Assembly: GCA_949825065.1 (NCBI GenBank)
Contig: OX463841.1
Span: forward strand, 55,523,429-55,587,428
Direction: 5' to 3'
DNA: 64,000 bases
Source of the DNA: Odontocerum albicorne
Lineage: Eukaryota > Arthropoda > Insecta > Trichoptera > Odontoceridae
The translations under genes were made by a program, and so were the position numbers. Below are positions 44,207-54,835 of the stretch, one piece after another. Every line of letters starts with the position of its first letter. Position 1 is the first letter of the stretch. The notes below the pieces were generated by a model, which made no database searches, was not told the origin of the DNA, and saw nothing but the letters and a program-made list of their open reading frames with translations.

Positions 44207-44580
44207 AATTTGTTTTATCAAACACTGCTTATTCCACTTTTTTGTAACGGTATAACCCGTTACAGTAACTGGGCTCATACCGTTACTGTAACGGTATAAC
44301 CCGTTACAGTAACTGGGCTTATACCGTTACTGTAACGGTATAACCCGTAACAGTAACTGGGCTTATACCGTTACTGTAACGGTATAACCCGTTACAGTAA
44401 CTGGGCTTATACAGTTCCTGTAACGGTATAACCCGTTACAGTAACTGGGCTTATACCGTTACTGTAACGGTATAACCCGTGACAGTCACTGGGCTTATAC
44501 AGTTACTGTAACGGTATAACTCGTTACAGTAACTGGGTTTATACCGTTACAAAAAGTGGAATAAACAGTGTTTGATAAAA
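44207..44580. mobile_element. Penelope-like foldback with internal minisatellite
   Basis: Left end TTTTATCAAACACTGCTTATTC and right end GTGGAATAAACAGTGTTTGA are inverted copies of about 50 bp. The interior is replaced by a 44-bp array built from the next block of the element. Confidence 0.75.
44246..44553. repeat. Tandem repeat, 44 bp x 7, palindromic unit
   Basis: Unit AACGGTATAACCCGTTACAG + TAACTGGGCTTATACCGTTACTGT. Each unit holds GTAACGGTATAA and its complement TTATACCGTTAC, so the array can fold into repeated hairpins. The start equals the GTAACGGTATAACCC block of Penelope-like ends. Confidence 0.92.
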
Positions 44581-44779
44581 TAAATTATAATGTCTTTAAA
44601 CCTCCACAATGCCTTAACTATATATAATATATAAAAATTGTAAAGATGTAAACAAAATATGTATATGCACATACACACATACATATAATACACACATATA
44701 TACACATACATACACATATATTCAAAGTCACTTAAATACGTTGACGAGTGCTTTCTAACGCCCTATAGACGTAGAATAG

Positions 44780-45212
44780 GTGTACTTATTTGAAATGTGG
44801 TTCAAGAGAATAATGTCACAAATCCCACGGACAGCAAGGGAGAACTCACGCCTCAATTCTCGAAGAACTGAAAATCTCCGACAGATTATCGACAATATAT
44901 TTTCAACGAGTTCTACGATTTTTCGGACACATTGCTCGTGACCAAGGAGACAGTTTGGATAGGTTTGTGGTTACTGGAGGCGTGGAAGTACGGTGTATAG
45001 TATAAGTGGAAGAATCCCAATGCGTTGGACTGACCAAGTGAGAGTCGCATTGGACTAAGTGTATGATATGCTGAAAGATGTAAACGTAGAAAGTCTGAGA
45101 AATCGTAAAGGTCGTATGAGAAGATTTATGGACGTGGATGTGTGTCGAGATAGGAAAGTCTGGCGCTCTGTCCTCTCTGACTACCTCGACGGTCAAAATG
45201 GCTTGATGGTAT
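44780..45212 (+). pseudogene. LINE reverse transcriptase relic, possibly two families joined
   Basis: 44790-45050 reads YLKCGSRE-like and TARENSRLNSRRTENLRQII, an RTE-like C-terminal segment unlike family A. From 45055 it continues as family A: VYDMLKDVNVESLRNRKGRM, RRFMDVDVCRDRKVWRSVLS. It ends in GGCTTGATGGTAT, where the LTR at 45213 begins. Confidence 0.55.
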
Positions 45213-45670
45213 TGTAGGGACTACCGTCGTCCCTGAATATTGTCAACACGCACGGTCAACGACCGACGAACCGACCTTCGGACATGTCCAAAGGTCGCAT
45301 ACCAGAACATTAATATTGTTTACCCGCAAATACTATTTACGATACATTCCACAGTAGAAAGAGAACGCATCGCGCCGTTTGGGCCAACAAATTATCTACC
45401 CACAATATTATTCGCAACGTCTGCAACCATATCTACACGCACAGGAGTGAGATAAAAATATATTGCGGGCGCACTCACGCGCCCCGTTCTGAAATGTATA
45501 TATACCTACTTATCGATAAATAAAGAATCACTTATTATTAATCATTTGACCATTCATCGCTGTTTACTATTCATTCACTCTCACTTTCCGCATTGCTAAT
45601 CGAGGTATTTTCTTTAAATACCAAACAACAATCATAATCATCAGCACGTCCTACTAGGACATCCGCTAAA
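45213..45670 (+). mobile_element. Probable solo LTR inside a LINE A tail
   Basis: TGTAGGGACTACCG start, TATATATACC (about 45497) then AATAAAG (about 45519), and end ...CCGCTAAA. GTAT on both sides (45209-45212 and 45671-45674) is a likely 4-bp target duplication in the LINE A end. 458 bp. Related to 15466-15856. The end is not CA, so the boundary is tentative. Confidence 0.55.
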
Positions 45671-46040
45671 GTATGATGACCTACTGATTACAAAATGAAA
45701 TAGTGATTTATGAATGTATGCCTGGTTAAAACGAATTTTATTTATGAAATGACAGAGAATAAATCAAAAAGGAAATTGTAAATTATCACCGTTAAAATTA
45801 TTACGAAAGTTTATCCTCGATTATTTCTAATATTTTTATTCGATTTAACAGTTGTTTTCTGATGAAAATGAAAAATGTATATTGAATATTAAGCCGAGAT
45901 ACTCGTAGTTCCGAGAATAAAAGTTGAATCATCAACAGTTTGTTTACCGATTGGAATGGAAATATGGTAATGAGAGTCAGGACTGCGATTGAGGATAGAC
46001 TGAGCCAGTAGCGAAATAATGGAGTGTCTGAACGACAAGA
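45671..46040. other. Nothing recognised
   Basis: AT-rich stretch between the LTR and the 35-bp array. Confidence 0.4.
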
Positions 46041-46555
46041 GAGAAATGCTAGAGGAGATACATAGAACGATAAAAGAGAAATGCTAGAAGAGAGACATAG
46101 AACGACAAAAGAGAAATGCTAGAGGAGAGACATAGAACGTATAAAGAGAAATGCTAGAGGAGAGACATAGGACGAGTGGAGAGAAATGCTAGAAGAGAGA
46201 CATAGAACGATTAAAGAGAAATGCTAGAAGAGAGACATAGAACGATTAAAGAGAAATGCTAGAGGAGAGACATAGAACGATAAAAGAGAAATGGTAGAGG
46301 AGAGACATAGAACGATAAAAGAGAAATGGTAGAGGAGAGACATAGTACGTATAAAGAAAAATGCTAGAAGAGAGACATAGAACGATCAAAGAGAAATGCC
46401 AGAGGAGAGACATAGAACAATTGAAGAGAAATGCTAGAAGAGAGACATAGAACGATTAAAGAGAAATTCTAGAAGAGAGACATAGAACGATTAAAGAGAA
46501 ATGCTATAGAAGAGACATAGAACGATAAAAAAATGCTAGAGGAGAAAAATCGTGA
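46041..46555. repeat. Tandem repeat, 35 bp x about 14
   Basis: Purine-rich unit GAGAAATGCTAGAGGAGAGA + CATAGAACGATAAAA. GCTAGAG/GCTAGAA variants intermix. Confidence 0.93.
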
Positions 46556-46797
46556 TACTCATAGACGGAAAAGGAGAATCTTTTAGTGTACGACCCAAGA
46601 ACACTTAAGAAGAGTAGGTCCAGAAGCGTCACCATGAAAAATGTGACCCGGAGAAAGTGGGGGAAAGGGAAGGACATGATCACCTCCGGTGGGAGGTATA
46701 GTGCTGCAAATGATAGTACGACTATTTGAAATAATAATATTTATATACATATCGATGAAAAGAGAAAAACAGGACCTTCCAATTAGTTTCGGGTACG

Positions 46798-47250
46798 ATG
46801 TTTGGAAGTGTGACGTTGACGTGGAAAAATAATGAAAGGTGCCGAATAAATGGAGAAGAAATGTTAGCAATGAGAAGAATACTCGGGGTGACAATGTATA
46901 ACAGAATATGGAATGAAGTTATTAGGAATGAATGTGAACTTGAGGTTGATGTGTCGAGTAAGATGAAAAAGAGCCCTCTGAGATGGTTTGGACGAATTAA
47001 GAAACTTATAAAACAAATATTTAGTGTAAATGAATGGAAGGGATGGTAGAGAAAGGCTAACGGGAAAATGTGGTCGGATCAGATGAATAATATTTTGAAA
47101 GAAGAAAATGTAAATATTCAGGGAAATCGTAGTTGCATGAGGCGTGTTGTGGAAAGATGTTAAGGATGTGTCGAGATAGGAAAGTATAGCGTTCTATCTT
47201 TTCTGCCTACTTCCCGAGGGAATGGCGTGATGGTATGTATGTATAATTAA
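46798..47250 (+). pseudogene. RTE-like LINE family A C-terminus
   Basis: The frame 46798-47049 reads EEMLAMRRILGVTMYNRIWN, EVIRNECELEVDVSSKMKKS and PLRWFGRIKK. After a frame break come SCMRRVVERC and CRDRKV-type pieces. It ends with GGGAATGGCGTGATGGTATG and a TATG tail. This is the longest intact family A frame in the window. Confidence 0.7.
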
Positions 47251-47529
47251 TTACCTACATGAAACCATCGTTTATTTTGTTTTCTGATTTATATTTAATT
47301 AACGCGCATTCAAGAATTGATTGTATAAGCAAACATTTTGTGGTTTTAGCAGTGAATAATGCCAAGAAGTGATTGCTTTAGTACTTAACTCATACAAAAA
47401 CGTTTTAACTCGCGTGATTCAAAGAGATTCTTATTAAGCGGGTGTTTATACTGTATGACGGTTATGAAAACAGACCCATTACTATCTGGTGATGGATAAA
47501 TCGACATTTTGTTTTATTATAAAATGAAT
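47251..47529. other. Nothing recognised
   Basis: AT-rich sequence without repeats or domains that I can see. Confidence 0.35.
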
Positions 47530-47722
47530 TTACGTTATTACATTTCCGTTGTAAAATAAAATAAATAGACAGGTTAATTGTTGTTTAGCAATTAATTCTA
47601 ACCAACCAGAATGATTTTAATGCCTAAAAGTAACAATGTTTTTGGGTACCATCGGAGTCGAAGCGGATACCTCCGTTTGGAGTACATCCAGTTTAGCAAC
47701 TAGGCAATAGTGACCGTCCATC
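47530..47722 (-). repeat. tRNA-derived SINE, decayed
   Basis: Minus strand: TTGCCTAGTTGCTAAACTGG, CGCTTCGACTCCGATGG (decayed B box), then a tail with CTGGTTGGTTAGAATTAATT. Confidence 0.6.
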
Positions 47723-47853
47723 AAAAAGAAAGAAAACATTGACTGTTTACTAAAAACCATTTTGATGCCAATAAATGGCGTTTTATTGGGATTCCTTTGT
47801 ACTCAGTTCCAGTCATCGTTTCAGTTCTCGCAGTTCGAGACGCTTAAGGTCAA

Positions 47854-48075
47854 CTGCACGGACGAATACCTCCATACTCGTACATTACAACTGCTTGGAC
47901 GAATACCTCCATACTGGTACATTACAACTGCACGGACGAATACCTCCATACTCGTACATTACAACTGCACGGACGAATACCTCCATACTCGTACATTACA
48001 ACTGCACGGACGAATACCTCCATACTCGTACATTACAACTGCACGGACGAATACCTCCATACTCGTACATTACAA
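47854..48075. repeat. Tandem repeat, 37 bp x 6
   Basis: CTGCACGGACGAATACCTCC + ATACTCGTACATTACAA units at 47854, 47891, 47928, 47965, 48002 and 48039. They are open in several plus frames by chance. Confidence 0.94.
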
Positions 48076-48164
48076 CATATCAAATATTTCATTCATCTTC
48101 AGAACCTATTTTTTTTCGAAGCACTTTTATCTTGAACAAGTTATACTCGTATTATTTCGCCAGT

Positions 48165-48360
48165 GTCCTTGATACCGCAGTGTCCATGATACTGGCAGTG
48201 TTCGTGATACCGCCAGCATCTGTGATACTGCCAATATTCATTATATCGATAGGGTCTATGATACCGCAAGTGTTCATTTTAACGTCAATGTTCATTACAC
48301 CGCTAGTGTTCATGACATCGTCATCTCAAATGTATGACATCGTCATCTAAAAAAAACATC
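48165..48360. repeat. Degenerate repeats, about 24 bp
   Basis: Loose units of GTGTTCATGATACCGCCAG-type sequence. Confidence 0.6.
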
Positions 48361-48455
48361 GTTTTATATTTGAGTCGAATCAATGGCGCGTGTGTGACGA
48401 ACGAACAAACAAAAATAATTAGAATGAAACTAACTGATCGTGCTTTCTTATTATT

Positions 48456-48478
48456 TGCATTGCATTGCATTGCATTGA
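48456..48478. repeat. Microsatellite (GCATT)n
   Basis: Four to five copies of GCATT. Confidence 0.9.
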
Positions 48479-48799
48479 CATTATTAAAAAAAAACGTGTT
48501 ACAATGATCACATCGGACTACCCAACGGTTATTCTAAGAATGGATGAAATAGGTACTCGTATTATCTATATAAATAAAAATGTAAATGTTCGTTAATTAT
48601 TGGTAGCTAATCTCCGGAAGTTCTCTACCGATCGCTTTGAAATTTTGAGTAAAGTTAATATTCGTCAACAAAAATGTTTTTTGATTTTTATTTATATATA
48701 TATATATATATCAGTGTATATAATTTTTTTTTTAAATCAAAAAGAAATATCTATGCGAACCTGTCGGAGACAAGACGAATCTCATTTTGACAGTTGACC

Positions 48800-49135
48800 A
48801 TATTCTATTTGACGTTTCGTAATTAATATTTATAAAGTCTATATACATAATATAAATATAAAATAATTTTATGTTTAATATTAAATCATAAATTTTATAA
48901 CTAATACATATTTCATAAATAATAAATTTTATCAACTAAACATTTTGACAGTTGACCTTTTGACAGTTATTTTGACAAACATTTTGACAGTTATTCTATT
49001 TTGACATTTCGTGATGAATATTTTTATTCAAATAAGTCTATATACATAAAATATAAAATAATTTTATCTTTAATATTAAATAATAAATTTTATATATAAT
49101 ACATATTTTATAAATTTTATAAATAATACAGGTTT
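48800..49135. repeat. Imperfect duplication inside the Helitron
   Basis: ATTTTGACAGTTGACC, GACGTTTCGTAATTAATATT and TATATACATAATATAAATA recur about 190-210 bp later as TTTTGACATTTCGTGATGAA and TATATACATAAAATATAAA. Confidence 0.65.
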
Positions 49136-49581
49136 TTTTTTCGTAAATATATTTATTATAGACACGAACCAAGCTTTATATTATCATTGTGACGCATTTT
49201 ATATTATCATTGTGACGCGATCTTACGTCGTTAATAAAAAACTTCATAAAAAATAATAAAAAATAGTTATATTGTCATAAAATTGACTTGAGTGGTTGTG
49301 GTAAGTTGTAAGTTTAAAAAATAATGGACTTAAGAATTATATTTGATGAAAAACTTTCATTATTGATTCATATTTCAAAAGTTAACCTAACTTTTTTCGA
49401 AAAGAAAAGTACACATGTTAATTTAAGATAAAGTTGTATTATTTGTCAATAATTTTAAGTACTTGTATAACCTGTCACATGTTCATTTGTATATAAAGAC
49501 ACTTTTATGTCATTAATTAAATAAATAAATTATTTGGTGGTACATTAGAAAGAAGTACCCGTAGAAATATCGCAAAAAAAA

Positions 49582-50970
49582 ATGAAAATTAAAACAAACT
49601 TTTACGCTGCTCAGTTCCTTTTTTAATGTTTCACAATTTTATATGTTTTAACTTTCTTTTTTCTTACTGAACGTTGTTACATAAATAAATTATAGGTTTA
49701 TTGATAGCAGCATAGTATGTCCAGATTATATTTAAATAACACTTTTAAAACAAATAAATTGCAGATAATACATTATATACAGAAGCTATCAAAAAGTCTG
49801 GGCTCATCTAATAGCATCCCTTCGGCCAAGATACACCCCACCAATATAGGGCGAACCCAGCCACGGGGACATCAGATGTTTTGCAGCCCACACCCTAGCT
49901 TTTTCAGCCCAGCAAATCGTATTGGGGCAAATTTGTCAACTGTAAAATGGTAAGCTGTTGATTTTTTTTATAAATCGAAAAATTGTTTTCTCTAAACTGA
50001 CGTTTTAATTACTAATTTTTATTATACTGACTTTCTAATGTATTGTATGAATGAAAATTAAAACAAACTTTTACGCTGCTCAGTTCTTTTTTTAATGTTT
50101 CACAATTTTATATGTTTTAACTTTCTTTTTTCTTACTGAACGTTGTTACATAAATAAATAATAGGTTTATTGATAGCAGCATAGTATGTCCAGATTATAT
50201 TTAAATAACACTTTTAAAACACATTAATTGCAGATAATACATTATATACAGAAGCTATCAAAAGGTCTGGGCTCATCTAATAGCATCCCTTCGGCCAAGA
50301 TACACCCCACCAATATAGGGCGAACCCAGCCACGGGGACAACAGATGTTTTGCAGCCCACACACTAGCTTTTTCAGCCCAGCACATCGTATTGGGGCAAA
50401 TTTGTCAACTGTTAAATGGTAAGCTGTTGATTTTTTTTATAAATCGAAAAATTGTTTTCTCTAAACTGACGTTTTAATTACTAATTTTTATTATACTGAC
50501 TTTCTAATGTATTGTATGAATGAAAATTAAAACAAACTTTTACGCTGCTCAGTTCCTTTTTTAATGTTTCACAATTTTATATGTTTTAACTTTCTTTTTT
50601 CTTACTGAACGTTGTTACATAAATAAATAATAGGTTTATTGATAGCAGCATAGTATGTCCAGATTATATTTAAATAACACTTTTAAAACACATCAATTGC
50701 AGATAATACATTATATACAGAAGCTATCAAAAGGTGTGGGCTCATCTAATAGCATCCCTTCGGCCAAGATACACCCCACCAATATAGGGCGAACCCAGCC
50801 ACGGGGACACCAGATGTTTTCACACCCTAGCTTTTTCAGCCCAGCACATCGTATTGGGGCAAATTTGTCAACTGTAAAATGGTAAGCTGTTGATTTTTTT
50901 TATAAATCGAAAAATTGTTTTCTCTCAACTGACGTTTTAATTACTAATTTTTATTATACTGACTTTCTAA
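49582..50970. repeat. Composite tandem repeat, about 469 bp x 3
   Basis: Units start ATGAAAATTAAAACAAAC at 49582, 50051 and 50520 (period 469; the third is 451 bp). Each unit contains, in order: Helitron-like sequence (AATGTTTCACAATTTTATATG, also at 52305-52330), an inverted repeat-family D tail (CTGGGCTCATCTAATAGC, GATACACCCCACCAATATAG), and two non-adjacent pieces of inverted MITE family E (GTATTGGGGCAAATTTGT and AAATCGAAAAATTGTTTTC). The helicase frame begins at the end of unit three. Confidence 0.9.
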
Positions 50971-51716
50971 TGACTGTCAATAAAGGGGTTGGAGAAATCT
51001 TCTTCTTAGATGCGCCAGGAGGAACTGGTAAAACGTTCCTAATTAGATTGATTCTGGCAGCAATTCGATCCCAAAATGGCATAGCCTTAGCTCTTGCGTC
51101 GTCAGGAATAGCTGCGACACTTCTACCAGGTGGAAGAACTGCTCATTCCGCTTTGAAATTGCCATTGAACATGCGATTCATTGAAACTCCCACGTGCAAC
51201 GTTTCCAAAGCATCCGGCATGGGAAAAGTATTGCAGAAATGCAAACTTATTGTTTGGGATGAATGCACAATGGCACACAAAAAGTCGCTCGAAGCTCTTG
51301 ATCGATCATTGCGAGATTTGCGTGGAAACATCAGACCATTTGGGAACGCATTTATATTGCTTGCAGGAGATTTCAGGCAAACATTACCTGTAATTCCTCG
51401 ATCGACACCGGCGGATGAAATAAATGCTTGCCTGAAATACTCTATTTTGTGGCGACACGTAAAGACGTTGAAATTAACTACAAATATGCATGTCCAGTTG
51501 CAAAACGATCGATCAGCTGAGATATTCTCAGATCAATTGCTGGAAATCGGAAATGGAAAGGTACCAGTTGATCTGATCTCAGGACGAATTTCATTGCCTC
51601 ATAACTTCTGCAACTTAGTGACGTCAAAAGAAGAATTGCTTTTTAACAAAAAATATTGTTTATCCACAAGCATTGTGAAATTTAATAAACAGTTGTATAT
51701 AAAACAGACAATATAA
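50970..51716 (+). pseudogene. Helitron PIF1-like helicase fragment
   Basis: A 248-codon frame. APGGTGKTFLI (about residues 15-25) is the Walker A motif that binds ATP. ASSGIAATLLPGGRTAHS follows as in PIF1-type helicases. VWDECTMAHKKSLEALDR carries the Walker B DE, and LAGDFRQTLPVIPRS is the next conserved motif. The frame keeps the Helitron order through ISLPHNFCNLVTSKEEL, then diverges at about 51640 into unrelated sequence and stops. The C-terminal helicase motifs (IV-VI) and the N-terminal Rep domain are missing. In a whole Helitron this protein unwinds DNA during rolling-circle transposition. The first codon lies at the repeat junction, so it is not a natural start. Confidence 0.88.
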
Positions 51717-51889
51717 TAAGAGCGCCCCCTGTTGAATGTAACGGCAACACACGCAATATAGATTTCAATTTATTTTAATTCCGAATATTAAATATCTTTC
51801 AATTCGGGTTTTTAAAACCGGTTTTTGTTATTTTTGTTATTATTGATTTTCATTTGAATTAATGGTATATATCTGTGTATGTTTTATAC

Positions 51890-52075
51890 ATTTGAATTAT
51901 TAAAAGTTTCATGCAACTAACTTTTAACAAATGTCACATTAGATTTTTAACGAACTGCCCATTTTTGCTAATTTGTAACAAGATTTATTATTAGTTTTAT
52001 GTGATGTATTTACCTAAATAACTTGCTATTTATTACAATCGAGGCCTATATTAAAGTTGATAAAATTTGATATTC
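51890..52075 (-). mobile_element. MITE family E fragment inside the Helitron
   Basis: Complement of the left half of family E: GCTAATTTGTAACAAGAT, TGTATTTACCTAAATAACTTG and ATATTAAAGTTGATAAAA. No terminal repeats. Confidence 0.75.
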
Positions 52076-52149
52076 ATCCGTTTGAATCGGACCAAGCTTC
52101 GCTCTGAAGTATACGTTGATTTGCGAGATGCAGTTGTAAATGACGGTAA

Positions 52150-52300
52150 TAGAACTTCTGCAATTTAGTGACGTTAAAAGAGGAATTGTTTGAAAAAGTA
52201 TTTCCCTATATTCAAATCAATTATAAGAATCACGATTAGCTAAGTGAGCTATTGTTGGCGGCAAGAACAAAGATGTATCCGAAGTTAACAATATTATTGA
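52150..52300 (+). pseudogene. Second helicase fragment
   Basis: Reads NFCNLVTLKEELFEKVFPYI, then QINYKNHD and, after a stop, LSELLLAARTK. It repeats the NFCNLVT segment that ends the first fragment and goes further, so it is an overlapping second copy, not a simple continuation. Confidence 0.7.
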
Positions 52301-52595
52301 GTTCGTTTTTTAATGTTTCGCAATTTTATATGTTTTTGTTATAACTATTTTTCTTCTTTTTCACTGCAATCGATCTTTGATTTGAATTCAAATCATATCG
52401 TGAATTGACCTCTTGGAGTGACGCGATCATTTGCAAGCACGGTGATAAACGCGACAGACTGAGAGTGCCTGAAAGACATCAAAAATATTGTATACCCAGA
52501 TTGTATACAAGACATCAAAAATATTGTATACGCATTGTGAAATTAAACACAATTGAAACGTGTGCTTTCTCTTTTCTCTCTTTTACATTTAACCA

Positions 52596-52632
52596 GACTG
52601 AGCCACAGCAACGCGTGGCTGGGTACAGCTAG
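52596..52632 (+). other. Helitron 3' terminal hairpin and CTAG
   Basis: AGCCAC...GTGGCT with loop AGCAACGC, then GGGTACAG and CTAG, followed by T. This is the termination signal of Helitron rolling-circle replication. Confidence 0.85.
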
Positions 52633-53093
52633 TAAGAAATAAAAACGAATTATTGGCATGGTTGTTCGAATCAATGTATTCCATACATAACGTAACATAT
52701 TTCTTGATGGTTGGGAAAAATCCTGTGGCGATAAGTCTGTCAGGTTATATAGGTACTGTCTACAATACAACGGAAGTCTAATATAGTAAAATACAACGGG
52801 ATGTCGCGTTAAATTGTCACGATCCATAAAAGGCGCTTTCAAATTTAAAGTCCACTGGGCATATGTGTAAGGGCTCTTGGAAATTGGAAAAGAAGCGGAA
52901 GAGGAGAACCATTACCAATCACGGCGAAATTAAATCTTTTGTCTTCGCATTATAACTCTGAGAGCAAACGAGAGATGTAGAATAGATGCATTTGAGAGAT
53001 GAAGAATAGATGCACCTGAGGTGGTTTATATGTGGGTTTACTTTTTATTTTGTTTTCTGCCATATTTTTTGTTTTTTTTTTTTAAATCTAGAT
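52633..53093. other. Mostly unrecognised, one SINE-tail fragment
   Basis: 52705-52765 resembles the SINE/LINE C tail (GGTTGGGAAAAATCC, GATAAGTCTGTCAGGTTATA). Confidence 0.4.
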
Positions 53094-53510
53094 ATACGGA
53101 GGTGTGGGCTGAAAGTCCCCCATGTACTTGCGGTCGGGCTCGTCCTGCGTTGGTGGGGTGTATCTCGGCCGGGGGAATGTTTGTGGGATGAGCCCGGACC
53201 TTTTAATGTCTTCTCTCTTGAATGTATTTTTTTTGTCATCTATTTATTTTCTGTTTTTTTTTATCCTCTTGTTCTACGTGTTCAAGGGTGTGGGCTGAAA
53301 AACATCTGGTGTCCCCGTGGCTGGGCTTATCCTATATTGGTGGGGTGTATCTTGGCCGGGGGATGTTATTAGATGAGCCCAGACCTTTTGATAGCTTCTG
53401 TTCTTTTAATGTATTATCTTTTTAATGTGTTCTTGAAATGTGTCAAAATGTATTATGTACATACTATGTTGCTATCAATAAACCTGTATTTATTTATTTA
53501 CTTAACTAAA
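53094..53510 (+). repeat. Two adjacent repeat family D tails
   Basis: First copy 53094-53245 (GGTGTGGGCTGAAAGTCCCC, GGTGGGGTGTATCTCGGCCG), a divergent member. Second copy 53280-53510 (GGTGTGGGCTGAAAAACATC) ends in TGCTATCAATAAACC and a TATTTATT tail. The copies differ clearly, so they are separate insertions or an old duplication. Confidence 0.7.
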
Positions 53511-54044
53511 GCTGACGAACATTTTTACTTTATAATACTTGTACTTATATTTATTTTTAATGTTGAAAAATTTAATTATTGCTATTTAATGTTTCCTAGA
53601 ATCTGTCATGCCTAAACAATTAATATGTTAAATAAACTCACTTTCATTTTATTTTTATGATTATTACAATTTAAGCTGACAGCATTTTCAATTTACAAAA
53701 CGTGTGTGTTCATTTCAATGTTTGAATATAAAATATTATTTTTATATTTTTTTGCTTTTTCCCTTCATTAAAAAAATAAAGTGACACGTTTTTGTAAACG
53801 CACTGTTACTCACACTATTGCTAAATGACTCTTCTGGCTGAATGATCTATACAACGGTAGTTAACAAAAGGGGAACGAAGTTATTATGAGATATTATCCT
53901 GGTAAACTTCATGTAATGCATTGTAAAAAACACACCTGAATAAATTATTGAAGAACGTGTTGATTCTTCTTCGTCAACTTCCGAAATAACAAATGTACAT
54001 GTGCAGTGCAAGCAAACATAGGCGGAAGTGAAATGTGTACACAG
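53511..54044. other. AT-rich, nothing recognised
   Basis: No repeat, domain or terminal structure evident. Confidence 0.35.
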
Positions 54045-54835
54045 AATAAATCTTATTCGATTGAGTATCGTACTGTTTCTATTGTATAATATCCTTAACT
54101 ATCCCACCGCTCGAACCGAAAATTTTCAGCGTCTTTCCAATCATAGATTAGCGCTACGCTCAAAGAGAGATTGTCTATTGGTCTTTCCAGTTCATTGCTC
54201 CGCTTTTTTAACGTCGTCCTTTACTGTCCATGCAGTGAGACTCTGGAATCAGTTACAAACCAATATAAGACTCACTGCGTCCTTGGCATGCTTTAAGAAG
54301 CGACTGAAAAACTCTTAATTTCTAGTCAGTAAAATAAAGTGTTTCATTCCTAATTTTTCTTTTCCTTTCCTCTCCATCATCCCTTCCCTTTTTTAACCTG
54401 GCGAGTTTATTGACATGTGACAATCTCTTCCAACCAACCCGAAAGCTGTTTTTATAGGCCCTAAGTGTAAACCAGACTGGAATCCTGTTTAAAAAAATCT
54501 GGGTTCCAGCGGGGATCGAACCCGCAACCTCCGGATCGGCAGATAACTGTCTTACCACCAGGGCACGGAGGTCGTCCTTTCCTTTTGATTGATGATATCT
54601 CACTTCACATGAAAAATAATGTTCGGGTGATTGTCCGTCTTTGTGGGGTTTGTGGACATATACTCACGTATGTGTTGATGAATTTCGTGGGTATGGATAG
54701 TCATTTGAATGATTTATGCGACCACGTGACTTGCGTAATTTACTTATGTCTGGTTGGTTGGGAGAGATTGCCGCCCGGTAATAAGCCCACCAGATTGTAT
54801 TTGCAATAAAAGTGTTAAATAAATAAATAAATGAA
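54045..54835 (+). mobile_element. LINE family C C-terminus and 3' UTR, split by a SINE
   Basis: The plus frame 54028-54318 reads FQRLSNHRLALRSKRDCLLV, SSFTVHAVRLWNQLQTNIRL and SLACFKKRLKNS, then stops: an intact CR1/jockey-like C-terminus. The 3' UTR runs to about 54390, is interrupted by a minus-strand SINE, and resumes at about 54578 (TTGATTGATGATATCTCACT) to GTCTGGTTGGTTGGGAGAGA, CAGATTGTATTTGCAATAAA and an AAATAAATAAAT tail at 54835. Confidence 0.85.
54395..54577 (-). repeat. tRNA-derived SINE inserted in LINE C
   Basis: Minus strand: CCGTGCCCTGGTGGTAAGAC (A-box region), GCGGGTTCGATCCCCGCTGG (B box), AAACCAGACTGG-complement linker, and tail TCGGGTTGGTTGGAAGAGAT. TCCTTT-like sequence occurs on both sides, a possible short target duplication. 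Confidence 0.85.

Larger units (their letters stand above)
48565..52632 (+). mobile_element. Helitron with both termini, rearranged interior
   Basis: The 5' end TCTATATAAATAAAAATG starts right after an A (48564). The 3' end has a 6-bp hairpin (AGCCAC/GTGGCT, 52601-52620) followed eight bases later by CTAG (52629-52632) and then T. Insertion between A and T, a TC start and a hairpin plus CTAG end are the Helitron hallmarks. The orientation agrees with the plus-strand helicase fragment inside. There is no target duplication, as expected. The Rep (HUH) domain is absent, so the element is not autonomous. The interior holds a LINE-like tail (49420-49525), a three-unit composite tandem repeat, a helicase fragment and MITE family E sequence. 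It is also possible that two Helitron copies were joined. Confidence 0.8.

Noticed and set aside
44650..44720. Possible ACATAC telomeric or satellite repeat
   Set aside because: Short imperfect CACATACATA microsatellite; no insect TTAGG telomere repeat is present in the window.
47762..48350. Frames of 136 and 191 codons
   Set aside because: They run through the 37-bp and 24-bp arrays in two frames; no domain.
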